The notes beneath the pieces are model-generated. The model was not told the DNA's origin. It saw nothing but the letters and a program-made list of their open reading frames with translations, and did no database searches. Both the position numbers and the translations under genes were made by a program. From UTCHB3 sp008363265 (GTDB taxonomy: Bacteria > Bacteroidota > Ignavibacteria > Ignavibacteriales > Ignavibacteriaceae): a DNA stretch of 64,000 nucleotides. Positions 7,295-16,076 of this stretch are shown here, one piece after another. Every line of letters starts with the position of its first letter. Positions within the stretch are counted from its first letter, which is position 1. The stretch is taken from contig BTUW01000007.1 in NCBI GenBank assembly GCA_045863055.1, positions 62,001 through 126,000 of the forward strand, given 5' to 3'.

Positions 7295-9988
7295 CTACTT
7301 GAGGTAGAGCATTTTCAGTTTCTTTGTGAAACCGGGAGTTACCATTTCGTAGAAGTAAATGCCTGAAGTGAGGCCTTCGGGTTTAAAGGAAACCTGATGC
7401 TCACCTGCCTTCATAAAGCCGTTCACCAATGTACCCACCTTGTTTCCAAGTATATCAAAGATGCTGATCGATACATTACCGGCAACGGGTAACGCGTAAC
7501 GGATAACCGTTTCAGGATTGAATGGATTCGGGTAATTCTGCATCAATGAGTAAGAAAGTTCGTTTCCTGATTCGATATCAACAGGACCGTAGAATCTTGA
7601 TGTTCCATCGAAATCGATCTGTTTCAGACGGTACTGGATGGTGCCCGAGGCTGAAACCCTTTCCGTGAAACTGTATTCGGCCGGTGCAGCTTTTGTGCCC
7701 GCGCCTTCAACGAATCCTGCCGTCGACCAGCCGCTTCCGTTTACTGAGCGCTGCACTTCGAAACCCCTGTTATTCAATTCAAAGGCCGTTTCCCACTTGA
7801 GAGAGACGATGTCACCCGAGATCGTGCCGCTGAAAGCCGACAATTCAACAGGCAGCGCGGCATAAACATACACGCCGATATCATCAACATACCAGCCGTC
7901 TCTAACCTGTGAACCGTCGGTACGGAGTTCAAATTTCAGTTTTACTGACTTATTCGTGTAAGCAGAAAGGTCGATCACCTCCTGTTTCCAAGTCGTGGAT
8001 GAGCCCTCATAGACGGGCATTCCCGCCGGAACCTGCTTGCCGCTACCCGACGCTGGTTTGGTAAGTTTGCCTGTGAGCGCGGTCCATGTTGAGCCGTTGT
8101 TGGTCGAGATCATCAGCACGCCGCAATCCCACTGAGACTCCATATCCCACTTGGTCCAGAAAGAAAGCTTGGGATTGGCATATCCGGTGAGTGAAACGGG
8201 GTTTGTGGTCGCCATCGTTACTGTAGCATTATTGGCATAATTGCCCGTTTTTGAGTCTGTAAACGATGTGGGACCCGTATGGAAGTCGGTGGTGGATGCT
8301 TCCCATTTCGGGGTTGAAGGAGTAGCCGTAATTGTCCAGTTGGTCAAGGGGTTGTTTGTTGTATCCTGGAAGACAAATGTAGGCACACCGGTAATGAAAC
8401 TGATGGTATCAGCACTCATCGTAACACCATCCTTCTTTGTGATAATCCTCAATTTGCAGAGGGTATCGATCGGTGCAATGGCTGAAAGGGTGAAGATCAT
8501 CGGTGAAGTGGTGGTGAATGATCCACGGGATGGAATTGAGGGAACATTCACCGAATTATTTGATACCGTGATGAAAGATGAAAGCGACTCCAGTTCCAGT
8601 GTCAGGTTCGAGGCACCGGAGAGGCCCTTGTTCTTCATTGTTAGATTCATCTGAACCTGATCGCCGGGGTTGACATACTGTCTGTCGAACTGATATGAGT
8701 AGAGGCTGACATAGTCGCCCGCCACCCAGGAATAGTAGAGGTTTGGACCGAGGTTCTCGATCGCGAGCGGGAATATCCTCGACTGCTGAGGCCAAAAACC
8801 ATCGGAGTCACCGCCCACTTCAGGAGTCATCGCGAATATCTTTCCGTTGCTCTCCACATCGCCGTCATAGAGGAAGTCATCAGAGCTTCCGCGGACAGGG
8901 TAGAGAAGCTGCCAAGCGGTACCGGGTGAGTAGCCGTTCATCGCTACCATATCGGAGGAAAACTCGCTAAAGATGGCAGAATCGGGAGTAAGATATGTCC
9001 AGCAGCCGTAAGGAAAGATCAGGAGGTTGCTGTAAGTGTGATAATTCAGTGCCGTTTTGAAGTTTTTACCAACAACAAAATTTCTATAACCCTGTGATTC
9101 AAGTTCGGAGAACTCGGATGGGCCTCTGTAGTCGATCGCGCTCGGAGTGGTGCTTGAACCGCCATTGGGAGAGTTCCAGTATGTATAGGGTCCGAAATTA
9201 CGGTTCAGATCAACACCGTACGACCCGCTGTTAAGGCTGCGGTTTTTTCTCCATTGGCCGCCGCCGTTCGGGTTGGTTGATCTGTTATGCTCATATCCGT
9301 CAGGATTGAGACATGGGACGAACCATATTTCGCGGTTATCCACGAGATATTTGACCGAAGGGTTGGTGTTGTAATTTTCGAGAAGATAGAACATGTAATA
9401 CATAACCGACATCATGCCTGCAGGTTCGCGCGCATGCGTGAGCGAGGTGTAGATAGCTCTGGGTTCATTTTCGGTCGCATCCGGGTTATCTGAAATTTTT
9501 ACGGCATAGATCTGTCTGCTGCCGACGGTGGTGCCGATCGAAACCTTTTGCGTTATCAAATTGGGGAATCGGGCCCTCATGCTGTCGAGTTGGGCGTTTA
9601 TTTCGGCGTAGGTGTAATAGCCACCCATTGTGCCGTAGGTGAGGCCTTCCACGCCGTAATTTTGTTTGCTGTGTTGCCTGACAGCGAGCTGTTCCTCCGG
9701 TGAGAGGACGGGGAGGTTCTTGTAGTAAGAGTCCCAGTCGTCGATCACCATTTCGAACCTTATACCGGTCGTCCGGAGTTTTTCGACATCTGATGCAGGA
9801 AGGAAAACGGAGATCGAGTTATCTTTTCCGATATAGCCTTCATCGATTATTACACCGCTCTTGCGGAGCATCGCGATATCTGATCTCAGGTCATCGGAAA
9901 ATATCTTAACTTTTTGCCAGGTTTCCTGAGTAAAGGCGGCTGAAACCATGATGGTGAAAAAGAACAATACGAAAAGGATTTTTTTCAT
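7295..9988 (-). CDS. Secreted M14 zinc carboxypeptidase with T9SS sorting domain
   Basis: From ATG 9988 the protein is 897 residues with a signal peptide (MKKILFVLFFFTIMVSAAFT). The open frame reaches 22 codons further upstream, but those residues are not signal-like. The peptidase domain spans ~115-435. Zinc ligands are His185 and Glu188 (SLTHAREP) and His317 (LNYHTYS). Arg263 in DLNRNFG fits the substrate-binding arginine, and Glu390 in MTPEVGG the catalytic glutamate. Beta-sandwich modules follow, one around SFTDSKTGNYANNATV. The tail carries LKWETAFELNNRGFEVQR and then the T9SS type A domain with NYPNPFNPETVIRY, ending KKLKMLYLK. It is probably exported to the surface or medium to trim peptides. 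It is convergent with the AlkD gene. Confidence 0.93.
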   Translation of the reverse strand: MKKILFVLFFFTIMVSAAFTQETWQKVKIFSDDLRSDIAMLRKSGVIIDEGYIGKDNSISVFLPASDVEKLRTTGIRFEMVIDDWDSYYKNLPVLSPEEQLAVRQHSKQNYGVEGLTYGTMGGYYTYAEINAQLDSMRARFPNLITQKVSIGTTVGSRQIYAVKISDNPDATENEPRAIYTSLTHAREPAGMMSVMYYMFYLLENYNTNPSVKYLVDNREIWFVPCLNPDGYEHNRSTNPNGGGQWRKNRSLNSGSYGVDLNRNFGPYTYWNSPNGGSSTTPSAIDYRGPSEFSELESQGYRNFVVGKNFKTALNYHTYSNLLIFPYGCWTYLTPDSAIFSEFSSDMVAMNGYSPGTAWQLLYPVRGSSDDFLYDGDVESNGKIFAMTPEVGGDSDGFWPQQSRIFPLAIENLGPNLYYSWVAGDYVSLYSYQFDRQYVNPGDQVQMNLTMKNKGLSGASNLTLELESLSSFITVSNNSVNVPSIPSRGSFTTTSPMIFTLSAIAPIDTLCKLRIITKKDGVTMSADTISFITGVPTFVFQDTTNNPLTNWTITATPSTPKWEASTTDFHTGPTSFTDSKTGNYANNATVTMATTNPVSLTGYANPKLSFWTKWDMESQWDCGVLMISTNNGSTWTALTGKLTKPASGSGKQVPAGMPVYEGSSTTWKQEVIDLSAYTNKSVKLKFELRTDGSQVRDGWYVDDIGVYVYAALPVELSAFSGTISGDIVSLKWETAFELNNRGFEVQRSVNGSGWSTAGFVEGAGTKAAPAEYSFTERVSASGTIQYRLKQIDFDGTSRFYGPVDIESGNELSYSLMQNYPNPFNPETVIRYALPVAGNVSISIFDILGNKVGTLVNGFMKAGEHQVSFKPEGLTSGIYFYEMVTPGFTKKLKMLYLK

Positions 9989-10043
9989 TTTAAAGCAATC
10001 AATTATTGTTAAATGCAATTCTTTCGGCGGGGAAGGGGGGCTA

Positions 10044-10406
10044 TCAATTCTCAATCCCGAGGATCGCTCTCACTTTATCGACGAGTATCTTCGGACCCGC
10101 GGTTTTAATTATGAAATCGGCCACTCCAAGATCCGAAGCTTCGGAGAGGTCGTCATCGGCGGACTTGGCGGTCAGAAATACGAAGGGGATCGATGCGACC
10201 GCGGGATCGGTAAGCACTTTTCTTCTGAACTCATAGCCGCTCATAATGGGCATCATCACATCAGAAATGATCAGATCGGGCAGCCATGAGGCCGCAAGAT
10301 CATAACCATCCCGTCCGTTCATAGCCGTGCGGCACTCGAATCCGTTCTTCGTCAGGCTATACTGAAAAAGTCTTGAGAGGGATACATCATCGTCGACCAG
10401 GAGCAC
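10044..10406 (-). CDS. Stand-alone response regulator receiver
   Basis: This is a single receiver domain of about 120 residues with no output domain. The acidic pocket is LLVDDD, the phospho-acceptor is Asp49 in LIISDVMMP, and the switch and lysine positions appear in FLTAKS. The first usable start is GTG 10406, with AAAGG upstream. This leaves the first beta strand short: upstream in-frame codons read ATA AAG GCC AGG before the GTG, and a stop lies at 10434-10436. It follows the STAS gene by about 20 bases and is the last gene of the minus-strand signalling operon. It may be a phosphate sink or a protein-protein switch for the upstream kinase. Confidence 0.85.
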   Translation of the reverse strand: MLLVDDDVSLSRLFQYSLTKNGFECRTAMNGRDGYDLAASWLPDLIISDVMMPIMSGYEFRRKVLTDPAVASIPFVFLTAKSADDDLSEASDLGVADFIIKTAGPKILVDKVRAILGIEN

Positions 10407-10426
10407 CCTGGCCTTTATAGCTTGTT

Positions 10427-10780
10427 CTATAAGTTACCTGCCTGTTGGAAACTTTTTACTGCGTCATCTTTTGTTTTGAAAGCCTCAAAGATACGATACA
10501 TCCTTGTGAGTTCAAACATTGACTGAACCGCCGGCTGGAACCCTACGAGTCTCAGGTCGCCGCGGATCTGGCTGATCTTTTTCAGGGAAACCACGAGGGC
10601 ACCGAGAAAGGTTGAATCGATGAACTCGGAGGCTGAGAGGTCGATCACCAGTTTGCTCGCGCCGGCATCGATCTGGGCGAGAAGTGTTTTCTTGAATTCT
10701 TCCGCTTCGTTAAGGGTTGCACGCTGCAGACCCACACTAACCACGACAACATCTTTGATTTTTTCAACTTTGAAGTTCAT
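10427..10780 (-). CDS. STAS-domain anti-sigma factor antagonist-like protein
   Basis: A 117-residue single STAS domain, the fold of SpoIIAA/RsbV-type antagonists that bind and release anti-sigma kinases according to serine phosphorylation. The conserved segment IDLSASEFIDSTFLGALV places the phosphorylatable serine at Ser56 after Asp55. GGAG precedes ATG 10780. It sits between the NtrC-type regulator and the lone receiver in one operon, so it probably links a partner-switching step to the two-component pathway. No anti-sigma kinase or PP2C phosphatase is visible in this window. Confidence 0.88.
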   Translation of the reverse strand: MNFKVEKIKDVVVVSVGLQRATLNEAEEFKKTLLAQIDAGASKLVIDLSASEFIDSTFLGALVVSLKKISQIRGDLRLVGFQPAVQSMFELTRMYRIFEAFKTKDDAVKSFQQAGNL

Positions 10781-10797
10781 AATATTTCTCCGGAGGT

Positions 10798-12177
10798 TTA
10801 AGGTTTTTCAGGATCTATTCTGTATTTCGCCATAAGGCGGTAGATGGTAGCCCTGCCCAATTTTAATTTTTTTGCTGCTTCTAAAATATTACCTTTTGTC
10901 ACTTTGATCGCATGTCTGATCGCTTCTTCCTTGATTTTTTCGAAAGGAAGCACCACGGGCGAGTTGAGGTATTGTTCCGCTGAAGAATCGACATCGGAGG
11001 GGCCGGCTGACCTGATGTGCATCGGGAGGTCTTCAGCTTCTATCCTGTCGTTCTCGGTAAGGATAAGACATCTTTCAATGGTGTTTTCCATCTCCCTTAC
11101 GTTCCCGGGCCAGTCGTAGTCGAAAAGGAGTTTTATTGCTTTGGGAGTGAACCCGGCGACTTTTTTGTCGAGCTTTTTATTGAAGTGCTGCAGGAAGTGT
11201 TCCGCGAGCACAATAACATCCCCTTTCCTCATACGGAGCGGGGGGAGGTTGATCGGGAAAGAGTTCAGCCGGTAGAAGAGGTCTTCCCTGAACTCCTTTG
11301 TTTCGACTGCTGTTTTTAGATCGCGGTTGGTGGCGGAGATTATCCGCACGTCGCATTTAATGGTTTCAGTGCCACCTACGCGTTCAAACTCCTTTTGCTG
11401 GATCGCGCGGAGGAGTTTTGACTGGAGTGAAATATCGAGTTCACCCACTTCATCGAGAAAAAGGGTTCCGCGGTTTGCGAGCTCGAACTTACCCATCTTC
11501 CGCTGGTGGGCCCCGGTGAACGACCCTTTTTCGTGGCCAAAAAGTTCGCTTTCCATCAGATCGCGGGGGATCGAGGCGCAGTTTACGACGACGAAAGGAT
11601 TGCTCTTCCTTATTCCATTATAGTGGATAGCCTTCGCGATAAGTTCCTTGCCGGTTCCGCTTTCGCCGTGGATCAGCACTGTAATATCGTTGTTAAGTAC
11701 CTTTGAGACCATCTTGAAGACATCCTGCATCTTCCCGTCGGCGGAAATGATGTTAGAGAAACTGTAGGTTTGGGTCACATTCTCGCGGACTTTCTCGAGT
11801 TCTTTTTCGAGGTCGTAGTTCTTGAGAGCATTCCTGATCGCGGGCTCAAGGCGTTGGGTATCGATCGGCTTGGGGAAATAATCATAAGCCCCAAGTTTGA
11901 GGGCTTCGAGCGCCACATCAACCCTGCCCTGGGCAGAGAGGATGATGACGGGAAGTTTTGGCTCGAATTTCTTTACTTCCTTCAGCGCGTCGATCCCGTT
12001 TATGCCCGGGAGCATGATATCGAGGAGGATAAGATCGGGCCGCAGGTTCAGGGCCTGCAGCATATCCTCCGCATTCTCGAAGGTTTTAACCTTGTAGTTC
12101 CACTTTTCACTAACCCAATAGGTAATGAGGCGTAGAATTGGCGCCTGGTCGTCGACAACGAAAATCAATTTATCCAA
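10798..12177 (-). CDS. Sigma-54-dependent response regulator (NtrC family)
   Basis: A 459-residue activator with all three expected parts. The receiver (1-~120) has VVDDQ and phospho-acceptor Asp53 (LILLDIMLPG). The AAA+ sigma-54 interaction domain (~145-385) has Walker A GESGTGKE, the GSFTGA version of the GAFTGA loop, and LFLDEVGEL. A Fis-type helix-turn-helix lies at the C-terminus (ILEAAKKLKLGRATIYRLMAKY). It should remodel RNA polymerase-sigma-54 at -24/-12 promoters once phosphorylated. Its start overlaps the end of the histidine kinase gene by 8 bases, so that kinase is its likely partner. Confidence 0.95.
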   Translation of the reverse strand: MDKLIFVVDDQAPILRLITYWVSEKWNYKVKTFENAEDMLQALNLRPDLILLDIMLPGINGIDALKEVKKFEPKLPVIILSAQGRVDVALEALKLGAYDYFPKPIDTQRLEPAIRNALKNYDLEKELEKVRENVTQTYSFSNIISADGKMQDVFKMVSKVLNNDITVLIHGESGTGKELIAKAIHYNGIRKSNPFVVVNCASIPRDLMESELFGHEKGSFTGAHQRKMGKFELANRGTLFLDEVGELDISLQSKLLRAIQQKEFERVGGTETIKCDVRIISATNRDLKTAVETKEFREDLFYRLNSFPINLPPLRMRKGDVIVLAEHFLQHFNKKLDKKVAGFTPKAIKLLFDYDWPGNVREMENTIERCLILTENDRIEAEDLPMHIRSAGPSDVDSSAEQYLNSPVVLPFEKIKEEAIRHAIKVTKGNILEAAKKLKLGRATIYRLMAKYRIDPEKP

Positions 12178-14074
12178 TTTCGGCGTACCTCTTTTGAGTC
12201 AATTGTAATTTAATAATAACGGTTGTGCCGTTGTTTTCTTCACTTTTAATGCTAATGAAGCCTTTGTGAAGGTCGATTATCTGCTTTACGAGTGCGAGCC
12301 CGAGCCCTGAGCCGGGGATGGTGCTGTCGGAACGGGAGACCTTGTAAAATTTTTGGAAAATGTACTGCAGATCCTTTTTGGGGATACCTATGCCGGTATC
12401 GCTGATTATCGTCTCGAGTTCATTTTTCCTTACCCTTACGAAGAGGGTTATCCTACCACCCGGGCCGGTGAATTTCACCGCATTACTAATGATATTCTCG
12501 AAGGCCTGCTGGAGCCTCTCCTTGTCGGCGTTAATTGCCACAGGAAGCTCAGGGTATTCTTCAACTATCATTATCGACTTTTCATCTGCCATGCTGCGGA
12601 AGTTGGAAACGGCATCGTTCAGCATGTCGACCGCGTCGAAGTCGGAACGGTTGAGCACAACTTTCCCACCCTCAAGTTTCGAAATATCAAGCACATCGTT
12701 TATCAGTTCAGCGAGCCTTTTCGCCTCGGTGAGGATGATCCTGTTGAAGTCGGTTCTGACAGACTCGGGCATGTCAGAATCAGAATCTATGGTTTCGGAG
12801 AAACCGATGATGGAGGCGAGTGGTGTACGGAGCTCGTGTGAAATATTGGCAACAAACTCGCTTTTCAGCTGGTTAAGTTCTTCGAGAACTGAGATCCGCT
12901 GTTTCACCCTGTCTCGTTCGATCGAGATGATCCTGTTGGCTTCGATCAGTTTGTTGTTCAGATCGTTCATCATCTCGTGGTCATGAATACGGGAGGTGAC
13001 GTTTCGGCCGATACCGACAATTCCGTCGAACCTGTTGCGGTTCGAGTAAACCGGTCTGGCGTTGATCTCGAAAGTGAGTTTCTTGCCGAATTTGGTTATG
13101 AAGGCAGCCTCGAAAGTTACCAGTTTTGAGGCTTTCAGCAGCTCTTTGAACGACTGTACGATCACGTTCCGTTCGTCCTCATCTATGAAAGAGATGAAGT
13201 GTCGCCCGTTCATCTCCTCGGGGAGGAACTCAAGCGAGAGGGCACCGAGAGCATTGACGGAGGAGAAATTTCCGCGCTGATCGAGGACAAAGATCAGATC
13301 GTCGGCGGTTTCGAAAAGTATTCTAAGTTTCTCTTCTGAATTGCGGAGCCTGTTGATCAGTTCCCGGTCGTGGCTGACATCGATGATCATGTTAGAGATC
13401 GACTCGATCTCACTTTTTCTGCGGTTAACAGTGACGAGATGTCTCACGAACCTGAGTTGCTGGTCAGAAGTGTAAATCCGGTAAACCAGTTCCTGTTTTT
13501 CCCCTTTAAGCGCGGCTTTGAACTTGTTCTTGAAAGCCTTCAGGTCGGCCGGATGGATCAATCTTGCGAGTGTGAAAACCGTAAACTCTTCCGGAAGTTC
13601 ATCCCTCCGGAGGAACAGGGCGAAATCGCCGTGAACATCCGTGATCTTGAGCGGGGAAGTTCGTATCGTGAAAAAGAGAGTACCGGGAAATATTGCCCGG
13701 GGAACGGTGGGTGTGGGAGTGGGTTCATCAGCCGGGGTCTGGTTTTTCTTTTTTATAGCCGCATCTTTAGCAGCATGCTCAACCGTGAACTCAACCTCAT
13801 AGAACACCGCGCCGGGTGTACGGAGGTCTTCAACCGGTTTCACGACGGAGGACGCCAGTCCGAGTCCGGCTTCGAGGTCGGAGACCAGCCTTAAAAAACT
13901 TTCGTGGTCCCTGACGGTTTGCGCGCCGGAATTGATCAGTGCTTCTGCTGCGGACGCGGTTTTCCCTTCGATGAAGATGATCTTCACACCTTTTTCTTCA
14001 TTGACCTCGAGAAGAAGAGTTAGGGCCGGTTTGGGGAGCTGGCTGATCTTGGTATTCTCCGCCCTGACGGGCAA
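12170..14074 (-). CDS. Soluble PAS-domain sensor histidine kinase
   Basis: A 634-residue kinase without membrane segments, so it is likely cytoplasmic. Two PAS-like regions lie at about 150-245 and 255-370 (RILFETADDLIFVLDQRGNF), followed by a coiled linker. The H-box is FVANISHELRTPLASIIGFS with His413. The ATPase part has the N-box ENIISNAVKFT, G1 DTGIGIP and G2 GSGLGLALV. The start is TTG 14074, the only usable codon after the stop upstream; no early in-frame ATG exists. The N-terminal 130 residues match nothing I recognise and include a proline-rich linker. The gene overlaps the NtrC-type regulator it probably controls. It is divergent from fumC. Confidence 0.92.
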   Translation of the reverse strand: MPVRAENTKISQLPKPALTLLLEVNEEKGVKIIFIEGKTASAAEALINSGAQTVRDHESFLRLVSDLEAGLGLASSVVKPVEDLRTPGAVFYEVEFTVEHAAKDAAIKKKNQTPADEPTPTPTVPRAIFPGTLFFTIRTSPLKITDVHGDFALFLRRDELPEEFTVFTLARLIHPADLKAFKNKFKAALKGEKQELVYRIYTSDQQLRFVRHLVTVNRRKSEIESISNMIIDVSHDRELINRLRNSEEKLRILFETADDLIFVLDQRGNFSSVNALGALSLEFLPEEMNGRHFISFIDEDERNVIVQSFKELLKASKLVTFEAAFITKFGKKLTFEINARPVYSNRNRFDGIVGIGRNVTSRIHDHEMMNDLNNKLIEANRIISIERDRVKQRISVLEELNQLKSEFVANISHELRTPLASIIGFSETIDSDSDMPESVRTDFNRIILTEAKRLAELINDVLDISKLEGGKVVLNRSDFDAVDMLNDAVSNFRSMADEKSIMIVEEYPELPVAINADKERLQQAFENIISNAVKFTGPGGRITLFVRVRKNELETIISDTGIGIPKKDLQYIFQKFYKVSRSDSTIPGSGLGLALVKQIIDLHKGFISIKSEENNGTTVIIKLQLTQKRYAEIG

Positions 14075-14098
14075 CTTAAGTGATTAAAAATGAAGACA

Positions 14099-14189
14099 AA
14101 TCAACTGTCTTAATATAAGACATTACTCAGCAAAAATGAAGAAACTTTCGACAAAACAGGAAAATTAAGAGATGTTAAGACAACTGATT
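14099..14189. promoter_or_regulatory. Operator-like inverted repeats between the kinase gene and fumC
   Basis: A perfect palindrome TGTCTTA-ATA-TAAGACA lies at 14107-14123. A third TAAGACA occurs at 14176-14182. A longer inverted pair, AATCAACTGTCTTAA (14099-14113) and TTAAGACAACTGATT (14175-14189), matches at 13 of 15 positions. The site lies in the 165-bp divergent spacer and could bind a dimeric regulator. No sigma-54 -24/-12 promoter was recognised here. Confidence 0.45.
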
Positions 14190-14239
14190 AGTGCCAACTC
14201 ATATTTTAGTATAGATCATTTAATTTTTTTGGAGGCATA

Positions 14240-15631
14240 ATGGAATTCAGAATTGAAACCGACACCATGGGAGAGGTAAAGGTGCCGGCTGACAAGTATT
14301 ACGGTGCACAGACCGGCAGGTCGTTGATGAACTTTAAGATCGGTGGCGAGAAGATGCCGGCCGAGCTGATAAAAGCTTTCGGAATACTGAAGAAAGCGGC
14401 AGCCCTTACAAACAATGAGCTGGGGCTTCTAAACGACGAAAAGACGAAACTGATAGCTGAAGCGGCACAGGAAGTGATCGACGGAAAGCTCGAGGGTAAT
14501 TTCCCCCTTGTCGTATGGCAAACGGGGAGCGGTACACAGTCGAACATGAATGTGAACGAAGTGATAGCCAACAGGGCCATCGAGATCGCCGGCGGGGTTA
14601 TCGGTAGCAAGAAGCCGATCCACCCCAACGATGATGTTAACAAGGCGCAGTCGTCGAACGATACCTTCCCGACAGCGATGCACATCGCGGCCGCGATGGC
14701 GGTTAACGAGCGTTTGATCCCGATGGTTAATATGCTCAGGGACGCGCTCGACGCGAAAGCCACCGAGTTCAAGGATGTGATCAAGATCGGGAGAACCCAC
14801 CTGATGGATGCCACACCGCTTACACTCGGACAGGAGTTCAGCGGTTACACCCAGCAGCTTACAAACGCCCTTTCGAGGATAGAAGATGCCCTCCCTTGGG
14901 TCTATGAGCTCGCGCTTGGGGGAACAGCCGTTGGTACGGGGCTTAACACCCACCCGGAATTTGCTGTAAAAGCTGCCGTTAAGATCGGTGAATTAACCGG
15001 TTTGCCTTTTGTCAGCGCGCCGAACAAGTTCGAGTCACTCGCGGCACACGACGCGCTGGTATATCTCCACGGCACACTAAAGACCACAGCGGCCTCACTT
15101 ATGAAAATCGCGAACGATGTAAGATGGCTCGGTTCGGGCCCCAGATCAGGCATCGGAGAGATCAGCCTTCCCGAAAATGAACCGGGTAGTTCGATAATGC
15201 CGGGGAAGGTGAACCCGACACAGTCAGAAGCAATGACGATGGTTTGCGCTCAGGTGTTCGGTAACGATGTGGCGGTGAATTTCGGCGGGGCTTCGGGTAA
15301 CTTCGAACTCAATGTGTTTAAGCCCGTGATAATCCATAATGTACTTCAGTCGATCAGGCTGATCGCTGATGCTTGCGAGAGCTTCACCGAGCACTGCGTG
15401 GCCGGTATCGAAGCAAACACCTCGAACATTAAGAAGCATGTGGATAATTCTCTGATGCTGGTTACCTCACTTAACCCGCACATTGGATACGACAACGCGG
15501 CTAAAATTGCCAAAAAAGCTCATAAAGAGCATAAAACACTGAAAGAAGCCGCACTTGAACTGGGACTTCTGACGGCTGAGGAATTCGACAGGATCGTCAG
15601 ACCGGAAGATATGATCTCGGCCAAAATGTAA
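14240..15631 (+). CDS. fumC: Class II fumarate hydratase
   Basis: This 463-residue protein is the iron-free, tetrameric fumarase that interconverts fumarate and malate in the citric acid cycle. It opens FRIETDTMGEVKVPADKYYG as FumC does. It has SGTQSNMNVNE near 95-106, the HPNDDVN loop (~130) and the superfamily signature GSSIMPGKVNPTQSE at about 315-330, which carries the catalytic serine loop. Length is normal. A strong GGAGG (14231-14235) sits 4 bases before ATG 14240, one of the clearest ribosome sites in the window. Argininosuccinate lyase and aspartase relatives are less likely given the overall match. Confidence 0.96.
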   Translation: MEFRIETDTMGEVKVPADKYYGAQTGRSLMNFKIGGEKMPAELIKAFGILKKAAALTNNELGLLNDEKTKLIAEAAQEVIDGKLEGNFPLVVWQTGSGTQSNMNVNEVIANRAIEIAGGVIGSKKPIHPNDDVNKAQSSNDTFPTAMHIAAAMAVNERLIPMVNMLRDALDAKATEFKDVIKIGRTHLMDATPLTLGQEFSGYTQQLTNALSRIEDALPWVYELALGGTAVGTGLNTHPEFAVKAAVKIGELTGLPFVSAPNKFESLAAHDALVYLHGTLKTTAASLMKIANDVRWLGSGPRSGIGEISLPENEPGSSIMPGKVNPTQSEAMTMVCAQVFGNDVAVNFGGASGNFELNVFKPVIIHNVLQSIRLIADACESFTEHCVAGIEANTSNIKKHVDNSLMLVTSLNPHIGYDNAAKIAKKAHKEHKTLKEAALELGLLTAEEFDRIVRPEDMISAKM

Positions 15632-15659
15632 CAGCTTAACAATAAAGGAAAGAACAACT

Positions 15660-15893
15660 ATGGAACCTGTGATAGCCCAAAAGGCATCCTATCCGGTTGA
15701 GGTGGAACCCGGCACCTACTACTGGTGCGCTTGCGGAAAGTCTGCCAAGCAGCCATTCTGCGACGGATCCCACAAAGGAAGCGGCTTTACTCCGGTAAAA
15801 ACAGAAATAACCGAAGCTAAGAAGGTTTATTTCTGCGGCTGTAAGCACTCAGCTAACAAGCCGTTCTGCGATGGAAAACACAAAACACTTTAA
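15660..15893 (+). CDS. Twin CDGSH iron-sulfur domain protein
   Basis: This 77-residue protein carries two CDGSH-type cluster sites, each a C-x-C...P-x-C-D-G-x-H pattern: CACGKSAKQPFCDGSH (~23-38) and CGCKHSANKPFCDGKH (~59-74). Each site should ligate a 2Fe-2S cluster through three cysteines and one histidine. In the second site the CDGSH serine is lysine. There is no membrane helix, so it is probably a small cytoplasmic redox or cluster-transfer protein. It follows fumC by 28 bases and ends before a good terminator, so the two are likely co-transcribed. Confidence 0.93.
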   Translation: MEPVIAQKASYPVEVEPGTYYWCACGKSAKQPFCDGSHKGSGFTPVKTEITEAKKVYFCGCKHSANKPFCDGKHKTL

Positions 15894-15905
15894 TAGAATT
15901 TACAG

Positions 15906-15930
15906 AGGCTGCTTTCGGGCAGCCTTTTTT
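15906..15930 (+). terminator. Rho-independent terminator after the CDGSH gene
   Basis: The stem AGGCTGC pairs with GCAGCCT around a TTTCGG loop and is followed by a T run. It closes the fumC-CDGSH unit. Confidence 0.8.
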
Positions 15931-15962
15931 GTAAATGTTAAATGTTAGGTGTTAAATGTTAT

Positions 15963-15975
15963 CCGCCTTCGGCGG
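15963..15975. repeat. CCGCC-TTC-GGCGG palindrome
   Basis: A small hairpin of the CCGCC(n)GGCGG family. It lies in the spacer before hsdR, next to short repeats of GTTAAATGTTA (about 15935-15960). Confidence 0.55.
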
Positions 15976-16076
15976 GACGTGAAGTGTAGTGGTGGGGTCT
16001 CGTTTAGATTCAGAATAAAGTGGATATTCCAAAAAAATTTCATATTATAGCTAATCTAAAATTTGCTATTTATAAA

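Noticed and set aside
14429..14953. Long minus-strand ORFs inside fumC (and similar ORFs inside ileS and the A2M gene)
   Set aside because: Shadow frames of high-GC coding sequence with no protein similarity and no starts of their own.
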